DNA of 64,000 nucleotides from positions 1-64,000 of the forward strand of contig CAZMSO010000012.1 in assembly GCA_964568975.1 (NCBI GenBank), written 5' to 3'. Below are positions 16,561 through 25,132 of the stretch, piece by piece. The notes beneath the pieces are model-generated. The model ran no database searches, was not told the origin of the DNA, and saw nothing but the letters and a program-made list of their open reading frames with translations. Positions within the stretch are counted from its first letter, which is position 1, and the number at the start of each line of letters is the position of its first letter. The DNA comes from CAZADA01 sp964568975. GTDB taxonomy: Bacteria > Pseudomonadota > Alphaproteobacteria > Caulobacterales > Maricaulaceae. The position numbers and the translations under genes are program-made.

Positions 16561-18129
16561 TTGGGTTCTGAGCCATCGGGTCGTGCGCTGCGCTTGGTGT
16601 TGGGCGACCAGCTGAGCGCCGGCGTGTCCTGCCTTGGCGACTGGGGCGACGGCGATCTACTGCTGATGGCGGAAGTGGACGCTGAGGCCACGTATGTGCG
16701 CCATCACAAAAAGAAGCTCGCCTTCGTGTTTGCGGCCATGCGCCAGTTCGCCGCCGCGCAAGAGGCCCTGGGGCGGGCGGTGCGGTATGTGCGCCTTGAT
16801 GATCCGGACAACGCCGGCGATCTCCTCAGCGAAGTCCAGCGGGCCTGGGCGGAGGCTGGACCCTTTGACCGACTGATTGTCACGGAGCCGGGGGAGTGGC
16901 GCCTCGCCGAGGAGATGGCGGGTTGGGGCGAGGCGCTCGCTGCGCCTGTGGAGATCCGCGATGATGATCGGTTCGTCTGTTCGCGTGCGGATTTCGCGCG
17001 TTGGGCTGATGGCCGCAAACAACTGCGCATGGAGTATTTCTACCGCGAGATGCGGCGCAAAACGGGTCTCTTGATGGAAGGCGACGAGCCCACGGGCGGC
17101 CAGTGGAATTACGACGCCGACAACCGCAAAGCGATTGACGCCGATTACACGCCGCCCCCACGCCGGCGGTTTGAACCCGACGCCGTGACGCAGGAGGTGT
17201 TGGACCTTGTGGCTGCGCGGTTCGACAACCATGTCGGTGACCTCGACGAGTTTGATTGGGGCGTGACTCACGACGACGCACAGGCGGCGCTGGAGCATTT
17301 TGTCAGCGATTGTTTGCCCACTTTTGGTGATTACCAAGACGCTATGGCTGCGGGCGAGCCGTTCCTCAGCCACAGCCTGATCAGCCTTTATCTCAATGTC
17401 GGCTTGCTTGATCCGCTCGCCGTGTGTCGCGCGGCGGAGGAGGCCTATCGCGGCGACCATGCGCCGCTCAACGCCGTTGAAGGCTTTATCCGCCAAATCC
17501 TCGGCTGGCGGGAATATGTCCGCGGGATCTACTGGCTTAAAATGCCGGAGTATAAAACACTGAATTATCTGGAGGCCGACCGGCCTCTCCCGGACTTTTA
17601 CTGGACGGGCGACACCGATATGGCTTGCCTCGCCGACGCGATCGGCCAAACCAAGCGCCACGCCTACGCCCACCACATTCAGCGGCTGATGGTGACGGGC
17701 AATTTCGCCTTGCTTACGGGCGTCGCGCCGGAGGCGGTCAACGACTGGTACATGGCCGTCTACGCCGACGCTTATGAATGGGTGGAGCTGCCGAACACCC
17801 ACGGCATGGCGATTTTTGCTGATGGCGGGATTATGGCGTCGAAGCCCTACGCCGCCTCCGGCGCGTACATTGATCGGATGTCGGATTACTGCCGCGAGTG
17901 CCGCTACAGCGTCACGACAAAAACCGGGCCGAAGGCGTGTCCGTTCAATTACCTCTATTGGGATTTCATGATGCGCCACGAAGACCGCTTGCGCGCCAAT
18001 CCGCGCATCGGACGCATGTATGGCGCGCTCGACCGTATGGCTGACGCGAAGAAAGCGACGATCCGCGCTGACGCGAAACGGTTTTTAGAATCCATCGGCC
18101 TTGGCGCGCCGCGCCAAGACGCCGCGTAA
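16561..18129 (+). CDS. Iron-sulfur bacterial cryptochrome/photolyase (PhrB/CryB type)
   Basis: 522 residues, of the cryptochrome/photolyase subfamily with a 4Fe-4S cluster and FAD, whose characterised members include (6-4) photolyases. The N-terminal Rossmann domain starts LRLVLGDQLS. The C-terminal FAD domain has FIRQILGWREYVRGIYW, HHIQRLMVTGNFALL and NTHGMAIFADGG. Cluster cysteines are visible in CREC and ACPFNYLYWDF. The start is TTG 16561, since the next Met is well inside the first domain. It is downstream of DUF6134 and followed after 29 bases by an SDR gene. Confidence 0.92.
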   Translation: MGSEPSGRALRLVLGDQLSAGVSCLGDWGDGDLLLMAEVDAEATYVRHHKKKLAFVFAAMRQFAAAQEALGRAVRYVRLDDPDNAGDLLSEVQRAWAEAGPFDRLIVTEPGEWRLAEEMAGWGEALAAPVEIRDDDRFVCSRADFARWADGRKQLRMEYFYREMRRKTGLLMEGDEPTGGQWNYDADNRKAIDADYTPPPRRRFEPDAVTQEVLDLVAARFDNHVGDLDEFDWGVTHDDAQAALEHFVSDCLPTFGDYQDAMAAGEPFLSHSLISLYLNVGLLDPLAVCRAAEEAYRGDHAPLNAVEGFIRQILGWREYVRGIYWLKMPEYKTLNYLEADRPLPDFYWTGDTDMACLADAIGQTKRHAYAHHIQRLMVTGNFALLTGVAPEAVNDWYMAVYADAYEWVELPNTHGMAIFADGGIMASKPYAASGAYIDRMSDYCRECRYSVTTKTGPKACPFNYLYWDFMMRHEDRLRANPRIGRMYGALDRMADAKKATIRADAKRFLESIGLGAPRQDAA

Positions 18130-18158
18130 CGCGCTTTGCTCTGGCCTGGGAGAACATC

Positions 18159-18968
18159 ATGAAGCCGCAGACGCCAACACCCGCCGACGGCGTCGCTTGG
18201 GTCACCGGCGCCAGCTCCGGCATTGGGCTCGAGCTGGTGAAACGTTTGGTCGCAGACGGCTGGACGGTGGCGATCACGGCGCGGTCGCGCGACACGCTGG
18301 AGGCGCTGGCTGCGGACTCCGACGGCCGCATCGTGTCGTTTCCCGCCGACATGGCCGACGCCGAGGCGGTCGGCCGCACCGTCGCCGCGATCGAGGCGCA
18401 GCACGGCCCGATCGCGTTGGCGGTGCTGAACGCGGGCGTCTATTTGCCCGTGAACGCGGAAGCGCCGGACCTCGCGCGCTTCAAGACGACCTTCGATGTC
18501 AATCTGATGGGGACAGCCGCGGCGTTGTCGGCGCTGAACCCTCTCATGGCGGGCCGCCGGCGCGGCCATGTCGCCATCGTCGCCTCCGCCACCGGCTTTG
18601 GCGGCATGCCGACCGCCGCCGCTTACGGTGCGTCCAAAGCCGCGCTGATCAACATGGCCGAGTGCATGAAAATCGAACTCGACCGCTGGGGCGTTAAAGT
18701 CCAAGTGATCACGCCCGGTTTTGTCGAGACCCCGGCCCAGGACGACAACGCGTTCCCAAAGCCGTTCATGATCTCTGCGGAGGAAGCGGCCAAGCGCATC
18801 CACAATGGCCTGACGCGCGATACGTTTGAGATCACCTTCCCCAAGCAATTCACCCTGCTCTTGAAGCTGATCTACATGCTGCCGAAGAATTGGTATTTGC
18901 CGCTGGTCGCGCGCCAGACCGGTTGGGCGAAGCCTTTGCCCGAGAACGCGCGGCCATCGTCATCTTAG
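18159..18968 (+). CDS. Short-chain dehydrogenase/reductase
   Basis: 269-residue classical-type SDR with a Rossmann fold. TGASSGIGLEL is the nucleotide-binding motif at about residue 18, VLNAGVY the structural NAG, Ser lies in ASATGFGG, and the catalytic Tyr and Lys are in AAYGASKAAL. The C-terminus is hydrophobic and basic (LLKLIYMLPKNWYLPL), which suggests membrane association. The substrate is unknown. In the Rhodobacter sigma-E regulon an SDR accompanies fatty-acid-modifying enzymes, so a lipid substrate is a reasonable inference. It converges on the cfa-like gene, 31 bases apart. Confidence 0.88.
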   Translation: MKPQTPTPADGVAWVTGASSGIGLELVKRLVADGWTVAITARSRDTLEALAADSDGRIVSFPADMADAEAVGRTVAAIEAQHGPIALAVLNAGVYLPVNAEAPDLARFKTTFDVNLMGTAAALSALNPLMAGRRRGHVAIVASATGFGGMPTAAAYGASKAALINMAECMKIELDRWGVKVQVITPGFVETPAQDDNAFPKPFMISAEEAAKRIHNGLTRDTFEITFPKQFTLLLKLIYMLPKNWYLPLVARQTGWAKPLPENARPSSS

Positions 18969-18999
18969 ACGTGCGCCGGATCCAGATCAGGCCCGCGCG

Positions 19000-20235
19000 C
19001 TAGGCTTTCGTGACGTTGAATTGGCCGACATCAATGCGGCCCGTTTCAAAGCCAGCTTCGCAATAGGCGAGATAATACCGCCACAGCCGCTGGAACCGGT
19101 CGTCAAAGCCGGCGTTGAGCGCGCGCACATCGCTCCACGCGGCGTGGAAGCGCTGGCCCCACACGCGCAAGGTCCGCGCGTAATCGCGGCCGAATGTCCG
19201 GGCGCCGCGCCAGGCGAGGCCCGCGCGCGCCGCTTCGCTGCGGAACCGCGACACCGACGGCAACATGCCGCCGGGAAAAATGTGGCGTTGGATGAAGTCC
19301 ACTTGCCGCCGGTAGGATTTAAACAGATCCTCACGCACAGTGATGACTTGCAATGACGCGCCGCCGCCCGGTTTTAAGCGCTCAAACACTTTATCAAAAA
19401 AGGTGGGCCAGTAACGTTCGCCGACCGCCTCAAACATTTCGATGGACGCGATTTTGTCGAACGCACCTTGAACCTCGCGGTAATCAATCAATTGAATGTC
19501 GACTTTGTGCGCGAGTTGTTTTTCGAAGATGCGCCGCTTCGCATATTCATATTGCGACGGGCTGATCGTGACGCCCGTGACGCGCGCGCCGCGTTCGCGC
19601 GCGGCGTATTCGGCGAAGCCGCCCCAGCCGCAGCCAATCTCTAAGACGCTGTCGCGGTCGCTCAAAGCGAGCTGGTCGGCCATCGCACGATATTTCGCGT
19701 CTTGGGCGCGCTCGAGGCTGTCGTCAGGCTCCTCAAACAATGCCGACGAATACGTCATCGTCTCGTCAAGCCAAAGGCTGTAGAAGTCGTTGCCGAGATC
19801 ATAATGGGCGAGGATGTTGCGCTTGGAGCCCGCCGGCGTGTTGCGCCGCAGCACATGCTGCAGGCGATGCCAAGCGCGCACGAGCCGATCGCCCGCCAGC
19901 TCCGCGCGCGCGCCATCCAAATTCTGTGACCACACGGCCAAAGTCTGGGCGAGGTCATCGCTGTCCCAATCGCCGGCGATGTAGCTTTCCGCAAAACCGA
20001 GGGCGCCGCTCGCCAAGATGCGCCGGCCAAGACGCCAATTGCGCAGGACCATGCGCCCTTCCGCGCCGGGCTCTGCGCCTTGAAAGCGCAGCGTGCGCCC
20101 GTCAGGCAGCGTCACGAGCAAGCTGCCCACCCGAAACCGCAGCGCCGCACGCGCAGCAAGCTTAAACGCTAAGGGCGCGCCACGCAGCGCGTTGACGCTT
20201 TCTGGGGTCGCGATCATCGCTGGCGCATCAGTCAT
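19000..20235 (-). CDS. Cyclopropane-fatty-acyl-phospholipid synthase-like methyltransferase
   Basis: SAM-dependent enzyme of the Cfa family that methylates unsaturated acyl chains of membrane phospholipids. 411 residues. The N-terminal lipid-facing domain is followed by VLEIGCGWGGFAEYAA (SAM motif I) at about residue 200, VTGVTISPSQYEYAKRR, and ASIEMFEAVGERYWPTFF, which carries the active-site Glu. YSSALFEEPDDSLERAQ is also typical. Family members include UfaM-type methyltransferases of furan fatty acid synthesis, which are part of the singlet oxygen response. It is the last gene of a minus-strand unit that starts with a CPD photolyase. Confidence 0.9.
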   Translation of the reverse strand: MTDAPAMIATPESVNALRGAPLAFKLAARAALRFRVGSLLVTLPDGRTLRFQGAEPGAEGRMVLRNWRLGRRILASGALGFAESYIAGDWDSDDLAQTLAVWSQNLDGARAELAGDRLVRAWHRLQHVLRRNTPAGSKRNILAHYDLGNDFYSLWLDETMTYSSALFEEPDDSLERAQDAKYRAMADQLALSDRDSVLEIGCGWGGFAEYAARERGARVTGVTISPSQYEYAKRRIFEKQLAHKVDIQLIDYREVQGAFDKIASIEMFEAVGERYWPTFFDKVFERLKPGGGASLQVITVREDLFKSYRRQVDFIQRHIFPGGMLPSVSRFRSEAARAGLAWRGARTFGRDYARTLRVWGQRFHAAWSDVRALNAGFDDRFQRLWRYYLAYCEAGFETGRIDVGQFNVTKA

Positions 20236-20287
20236 GGGAAGCCCCCCTCACACTCAGCCGCTGACGGATCTGCGGCGCTCACAACAC

Positions 20288-21154
20288 TTAAACGGGCCCG
20301 CGCGGACCGTCAGGCGCGGCCCGCAGCCCAAGGCCGGATGGATCTAACGCCGCGACGCTCACCGGCGCCGGCGGCGGGGGGCGGCGGTGATAGCGCGCCC
20401 CCTTCATCACCAATCGCAGGGCTTCGCCATGGATTGCGCCGATCACTTTGAGCGTCATCAGCGGCATGCTGACAAACACCCGCGCCAGCGTTGCGTCGTT
20501 CAACGCCGTGCGCGCGGCGGTCTGGGTGGCGATGAACACCTCGCGATCCTCCAGCGCGTAGCGGATCGCCAGCGCAAAACGCTCCGCCGGCGGGCGCAGC
20601 GTGAAGCGATATTGTCCCTCTGCGGGAAAGAAGGGCGAGACGTGAAAGATTTTCGGCGCGGCGTGGCCGGCCGGGCCCTGGGCCTCCGGCGTGGCCGCCG
20701 CCCCCGGCAGCGCGGCCGCGTAGGCGTGCTGATCCCCAAAGGTGTTGTGCACCTCATAAATCACGCCGCGGGCGGTCCCGTCAGGCCCATAGCCGAACCA
20801 GATGGACAGCGGGTTGAACACATAGCCAAGCACGCGCGGGAAGCACAAAAGCCGGATCGGCCCGCCCTCAAGGGCGACGCCGGCTTGGGCGAACGCCGCT
20901 TCCGCCCAAGGCCGCAGCGGCGCGTCCGCCCGCGCGCCATGGTCGCGACGGTGGAAGCTGAAGATGTTGAAGCGGTCCACAGAAAACAAACGCGCCTGGC
21001 GCGCCGCCTCAGGGAGCCGATCAATGTCGAGAAAAAGCGAGGCGATGCGGTAGCGGAACTGATGCGTGAAGGGCGCGCGTCGCTCATGGAGCGTGCGCCC
21101 GACATAAAGGCCGGCCGCCGGCGGCGCGGCGGGGAAAGGCGCGACGCGGCCCAT
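20288..21154 (-). CDS. DUF1365 family protein
   Basis: About 288 residues. Family landmarks are LYVGRTLHERRAPFTHQFRY at the N-terminus, FSVDRFNIFSFHRRDHG, the FPRVLGYVFNPLSIWF segment and EVHNTFGDQHAY, then KIFHVSPFFPAEGQYRF. DUF1365 proteins occur almost always beside a Cfa-like methyltransferase and an FAD-containing amine-oxidase-like protein, as here, and are thought to act on membrane fatty acids. The exact reaction is not established. The start overlaps the upstream stop (TGATG). Confidence 0.9.
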   Translation of the reverse strand: MGRVAPFPAAPPAAGLYVGRTLHERRAPFTHQFRYRIASLFLDIDRLPEAARQARLFSVDRFNIFSFHRRDHGARADAPLRPWAEAAFAQAGVALEGGPIRLLCFPRVLGYVFNPLSIWFGYGPDGTARGVIYEVHNTFGDQHAYAAALPGAAATPEAQGPAGHAAPKIFHVSPFFPAEGQYRFTLRPPAERFALAIRYALEDREVFIATQTAARTALNDATLARVFVSMPLMTLKVIGAIHGEALRLVMKGARYHRRPPPPAPVSVAALDPSGLGLRAAPDGPRGPV

Positions 21155-22494
21155 CACGCGGCCGTCGCTTCAACGGACCTCGGTCCCCAGGGGCCGCCGT
21201 CCACGTCGCCTTCGACAAAGTCCCACGGGATCCGGCCCCCAAGCCGCAGCGCCACGCGTAAGCCAGCGCGCACGGCGTCTTCGTGGAAGCCATAGCCCAG
21301 CCAGGCGCCGGCGAACCATGTGCGTCGCACGCCTTGAACGGCGTTGAATCGCTGCTGGGCGGCGATGGCCGGCCCGTCGAATTGGGGATGGTCATAAGCG
21401 TGTTCGCTGAACACCAACGCGGGATCAAAGCTCTGATGGGGGTTCAGCGTGACGTAAAGCGGCCGAGCAGGGTCGAGGCCTTGCAGCCGGTTCATGTCGT
21501 AGGTGACTTGGGCTGGTCCGCCCGCAGGATCGATGCGGTAATTCCACGCCGCTTGCGCACGCCGCGCCGCCGGCCGCGCCACCGGATCGCGGTGCAGCAC
21601 GGCGCGGTTGGCGGCGAAGCGTATGGCGCTTAACAGCGCGCGCTCCTGCGTCGAGGGGTCGGCGAGAAGCCCAAGGGCTTGGTCGGAGTGGCAGGCGAGT
21701 ATGACCTCGTCATAGCTGGCCGTCTGGGCCCCGGCGTCCGTCAGCACTGGCCGCGCGCCCGCCCGCGACAGATTGACCGCCTCGCGCCCGGTCTTCAGCC
21801 GCGGGCCGAGCGCTTCGGCGATGGCGCGCACATAAGCGCGGCTGCCGCCCTCCACTGTGCGCCATTGGCGGCGTTTGGCGTGCATCAGGCGGTGATTGTC
21901 GAAGAAGCGAATGACGGTCGCAGCCGGTTGCGCGGCCATGGCCTCAGGCGTGCTTGACCAAATCGCTGCGCCCATGGGCAACAGATACTGGGCGCGGAAC
22001 GCTGCGCTGAAGCGGTGACGATCAAGATAAGCCTCCAGCGTCTCGTCGCGCAGGCGCCCCGCCGCTAAATCCGCGCGGGCTTGGCGGTTGAAACGCAGCA
22101 CCTCGCCCAACATGCCGAGAAAGGCCGGGTTCGCCAGATTGCGCGGCTGAGCAAACAGGCCCTCCGCGTTGGAGCTCCACTCCAAACCCGGACCGCCGTC
22201 AGGGCTGGGATTGGAGAAGCCAAAACTCATATCGCTGGCGAAGGAGGCGACGCCAAGCGCCTCGAACAGCTTGATCAGATTGGGATAATTCCCGTCATTG
22301 AACACAATGAAGCCTGTGTCGACAGCGATCGGAACGCCGTCATAGACGATGTCGACGGTGTTGGCGTGGCCGCCGGCGCGCCCGCGCGCCTCCCACACCT
22401 CAATGTCGGCGACGTCTTTCAGCGCATACGCCGCGCTAAGGCCCGCCGCGCCTGCGCCCACAATGGCGATCCGTTTGCGATCCATGAGCGACAT
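21154..22494 (-). CDS. FAD-dependent oxidoreductase (COG2907 type, amine-oxidase-like)
   Basis: 446 residues. The N-terminal dinucleotide-binding motif is IAIVGAGAAGLSAAYAL, followed by EARGRAGGHANTVDI, the FAD-ribose and GG motifs. Further on are DTGFIVFNDGNYPNL and, near the C-terminus, WFAGAWLGYGFHEDAVRAG, the second FAD site. COG2907 proteins are linked to Cfa-like and DUF1365 genes in many bacteria. In furan fatty acid pathways such flavoproteins are candidates for desaturation or oxygenation of methylated acyl chains, which is inference here. It is 17 bases downstream of the photolyase gene in the same unit. Confidence 0.9.
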   Translation of the reverse strand: MSLMDRKRIAIVGAGAAGLSAAYALKDVADIEVWEARGRAGGHANTVDIVYDGVPIAVDTGFIVFNDGNYPNLIKLFEALGVASFASDMSFGFSNPSPDGGPGLEWSSNAEGLFAQPRNLANPAFLGMLGEVLRFNRQARADLAAGRLRDETLEAYLDRHRFSAAFRAQYLLPMGAAIWSSTPEAMAAQPAATVIRFFDNHRLMHAKRRQWRTVEGGSRAYVRAIAEALGPRLKTGREAVNLSRAGARPVLTDAGAQTASYDEVILACHSDQALGLLADPSTQERALLSAIRFAANRAVLHRDPVARPAARRAQAAWNYRIDPAGGPAQVTYDMNRLQGLDPARPLYVTLNPHQSFDPALVFSEHAYDHPQFDGPAIAAQQRFNAVQGVRRTWFAGAWLGYGFHEDAVRAGLRVALRLGGRIPWDFVEGDVDGGPWGPRSVEATAA

Positions 22495-22511
22495 CCTTCA
22501 GGGGCGCGGCG

Positions 22512-23987
22512 TCACGCGGCGGCTTTAAGCGATTGGAAGGCGGCGAGCGCGCGCTCGCGCGCGGCTTTGTGCTCCACGATCGGGCGCGGGTAATCCTCGC
22601 CGAGCGCGACGCCCGCCGCTGCAAGCACGGAGTCGACGGCCTCCCACGGTTTGTGGATCACGCGGTCGGGCAAATCGGCGAGCTCGGGGATCCAGCGCCG
22701 CACATAACGGCCCTCAGCGTCGTAGCGTTCGCCCTGGGCGACGGGATTGAAAATGCGGAAGTAGGGCGCTGCGTCCGCGCCGCAGCCCGCGATCCACTGC
22801 CAGCCCGCAGCGTTGTTGGCGAGGTCAGCGTCCACCAGCGTGTCCCAGAACCACCGCTCGCCCGCGCGCCAGTCGATCAGCACGTGCTTCACAAGGAAAG
22901 AGCCGACAATCATGCGCACGCGATTGTGCATCCATCCTGTGGCGTAAAGCTCGCGCATGCCGGCGTCGACAATGGGATAGCCCGTGCGGCCTTGCTCCCA
23001 CGCGCGCAAATCCGCCTCATCCTCGCGCCAGGGGAAGGCGTCGAACTTGGTTTGCAAGTTCTGGTCGGGAAAGTCCTGGTTGTAGAAGAGGAGGGAGGCG
23101 CTGAAGTCGCGCCAACCGATCTCGCTCAAGAATTTCGCCGCCGCCGCCTCCTGGCCCTGAGCGTCGGCCGCCGCCAGGGTCGCATGGACCACTTGGCGGG
23201 GGCTGATTTCACCCCAATGGAGGTGCGGCGACAGGCGCGAGGTTCCCGGCTGCGCGGGGATGTCGCGCGCCTCGCCATAAGCGGCGAGCTTGTCGGCCAA
23301 GAATGCATCGAGACGCTCGCGCGCGGCGTCTTCTCCAGGCGTCCATGCGTCGCGCAGGCCGCCCGCCCAATCGGGCTGTGTCGGGCGCAGCGCCCAATCG
23401 TCGACGATGTCGCTCGCCACGGCGTCGCCCGTCCACCCTGGAATGCGCGCCGGAGCGGGCTCGGGGTCGCGGGGCAGCCCTTGGGCTTGGCAGGCGCGCC
23501 AAAACGGCGTGAAGACGCGATAGGGGTCGCCGGCGCCTGTTGTGATCGCCCAAGGCTCGAACAAAAGCCGTCCGGCGAGGCTCTCCACCGCGCGCCCCTC
23601 GTCCTTGAGCGTGGTTTTGACGGCGGTGTCGACCGCCGTCGCCCAAGGCTCATACCGTCGGTTCCAAAACACCGCCGCAGCGCCCAGCGCGCGCGCAACA
23701 GCGGGGACCACGTCTTGGGCCCGGCCGCGCTGCAAGATGAGCGACCCGCCGCCCTGCGCGCGCCACGCTTTCGAAAACGCCGTGAGGCTCCCATGCAGCC
23801 ACCACCGCGCCGCGCCGCCCATGGCCCAGGACCCGGCGTTGTCGTCATCAAGGACGTAAAGCGCCGCGACCGGACGCCGCGACGCCACTGCTGCGGTCAG
23901 CGCCGGATTGTCGGCCAAACGCATGTCATCGCGCAGCCACAGCAAGGCGGGCGCTTCAGCGTCAGGCTCCACACGCGAGGCGGTCAT
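22512..23987 (-). CDS. phr: Deoxyribodipyrimidine (CPD) photolyase, class I
   Basis: Light-driven FAD enzyme that splits cyclobutane pyrimidine dimers. About 491 residues. The antenna domain starts LLWLRDDMRLADNPAL. The FAD domain has TSRLSPHLHWGEISPRQV, WRDFSASLLFYNQDFP, GYPIVDAGMRELYATGWMHN and DADLANNAAGWQWIAGCG, with the Trp and Asn positions characteristic of class I CPD photolyases. ATG 23987 is preferred over GTG 23993. It leads a minus-strand unit with the FAD oxidoreductase, DUF1365 and cfa-like genes, and has an ECF-type promoter candidate 33 bases upstream. Confidence 0.95.
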   Translation of the reverse strand: MTASRVEPDAEAPALLWLRDDMRLADNPALTAAVASRRPVAALYVLDDDNAGSWAMGGAARWWLHGSLTAFSKAWRAQGGGSLILQRGRAQDVVPAVARALGAAAVFWNRRYEPWATAVDTAVKTTLKDEGRAVESLAGRLLFEPWAITTGAGDPYRVFTPFWRACQAQGLPRDPEPAPARIPGWTGDAVASDIVDDWALRPTQPDWAGGLRDAWTPGEDAARERLDAFLADKLAAYGEARDIPAQPGTSRLSPHLHWGEISPRQVVHATLAAADAQGQEAAAAKFLSEIGWRDFSASLLFYNQDFPDQNLQTKFDAFPWREDEADLRAWEQGRTGYPIVDAGMRELYATGWMHNRVRMIVGSFLVKHVLIDWRAGERWFWDTLVDADLANNAAGWQWIAGCGADAAPYFRIFNPVAQGERYDAEGRYVRRWIPELADLPDRVIHKPWEAVDSVLAAAGVALGEDYPRPIVEHKAARERALAAFQSLKAAA

Positions 23988-24019
23988 GCACACTCTTTTT
24001 CTTCACTCTAGCCACCGCT

Positions 24020-24049
24020 CGGGTACGCGCTGGGCCCGCGTGCGGATCA
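24020..24049 (-). promoter_or_regulatory. ECF (sigma-E/ChrR type) promoter candidate for the phr-cfa unit
   Basis: Read on the minus strand: TGATCC (24049-24044), 18 bases, TACCCG (24025-24020), then 32 bases to the ATG at 23987. It has the same -35 and the same spacing as the two plus-strand sites at 14794 and 15807. Confidence 0.55.
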
Positions 24050-24187
24050 ACACCGCCGCCCATCAAGGCGGATCTGAGCCAAAAGGTCTATGGCCGGCGT
24101 CCGTAGGCGCGCGCGGCGGCGGCTCTCTTTTGTTTGCCGCCCAGCCGGATTAGAACAGAGTGCAACGAAAAGCCCCAGGAGCGCGCC

Positions 24188-25072
24188 TTGACCCTCACGC
24201 TTGATCCGCCCGCCGTCGATCGCCCCAATTCCGTGATTGAGGTCGGCGCCGGGATCGCCCGCCCGGCGCGGTTCGGCCAGGATCTGCCGCTGGCGTTGAT
24301 CGCCGGACCATGTGCGATGGAAAGCCGCGCCCATGCGCTGGAGACCGCCCACGCCTTGCGCGAGATCGCTGAGCGGCTGGGCGTCGGCCTCGTCTACAAA
24401 ACCTCCTTCGACAAAGCCAACCGCACCAGCGCGACGAGCGCGCGGGGCATGGGCCTTGAAGCGGCGCTGCCGGTGTTCGCCGACATTCGCGAAAGCGTGG
24501 GCCTGCCCGTCATCACTGACATCCACTTGCCGGAGCAGTGCGCGCCCGTGGCGGACGTGGTCGACATGCTGCAGATCCCCGCGTTTTTGTGCCGGCAAAC
24601 GGATCTCTTGATCGCAGCGGCCGCGACCGGCGCGGCGATCAATGTCAAAAAGGGCCAATTCCTGGCGCCCTGGGACATGAAGAACGTCGTCAATAAGCTT
24701 GTCGGCGCGGGCAATCCCAATGTCATGGTGTGCGAGCGCGGCGCGAGCTTCGGCTACAACACCCTGGTGACGGATTTCCGCGCGTTGCCGATTATGGCGG
24801 ATTTCGGCGCGCCCGTGATCTTTGACGCCACCCATTCCGTGCAGCAGCCGGGCGGGCGCGGCGGCGCCTCTGGCGGCCAGCGCGAATTCGTCGCGCCCTT
24901 GGCCCGCGCGGCGGCGGCCGTCGGCGTTGCGGGGATTTTCATGGAGACCCATCCAGATCCCGATAACGCGCCCTCCGATGGTCCGAACATGGTGCCCCTG
25001 GCGGAGTTTGAGGCGTTGGCGGCGTCGCTGATGGCGTTCGACGCTCTCGCGAAGGCCCCGCCGTCGGCGTGA
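24188..25072 (+). CDS. kdsA: 3-deoxy-8-phosphooctulonate synthase
   Basis: Condenses phosphoenolpyruvate with arabinose 5-phosphate to make KDO 8-phosphate for LPS. About 294 residues, TIM barrel. Motifs are LIAGPCAMES, YKTSFDKANRTS, TDIHLPEQC, LQIPAFLCRQTDLL, NVKKGQFLAPWDM, DATHSVQQPGG and METHPDPDNAPSDGPNM. TTG 24188 is taken as the start because AGGAG (24177-24181) is six bases upstream; an ATG farther up (24134) would add a hydrophilic, non-conserved stretch. The next gene, hldE, is also an LPS core gene. Confidence 0.94.
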   Translation: MTLTLDPPAVDRPNSVIEVGAGIARPARFGQDLPLALIAGPCAMESRAHALETAHALREIAERLGVGLVYKTSFDKANRTSATSARGMGLEAALPVFADIRESVGLPVITDIHLPEQCAPVADVVDMLQIPAFLCRQTDLLIAAAATGAAINVKKGQFLAPWDMKNVVNKLVGAGNPNVMVCERGASFGYNTLVTDFRALPIMADFGAPVIFDATHSVQQPGGRGGASGGQREFVAPLARAAAAVGVAGIFMETHPDPDNAPSDGPNMVPLAEFEALAASLMAFDALAKAPPSA

Positions 25073-25132
25073 CCGCGCCGTCCACGCTTGGCGGCTTGCG
25101 TCAGCGGCCAAGAAGCCTGATACCGATAGCGC

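Noticed and set aside
22533..24011. 492-codon plus-strand frame opposite the CPD photolyase
   Set aside because: The minus strand carries every photolyase motif; the plus frame has none.
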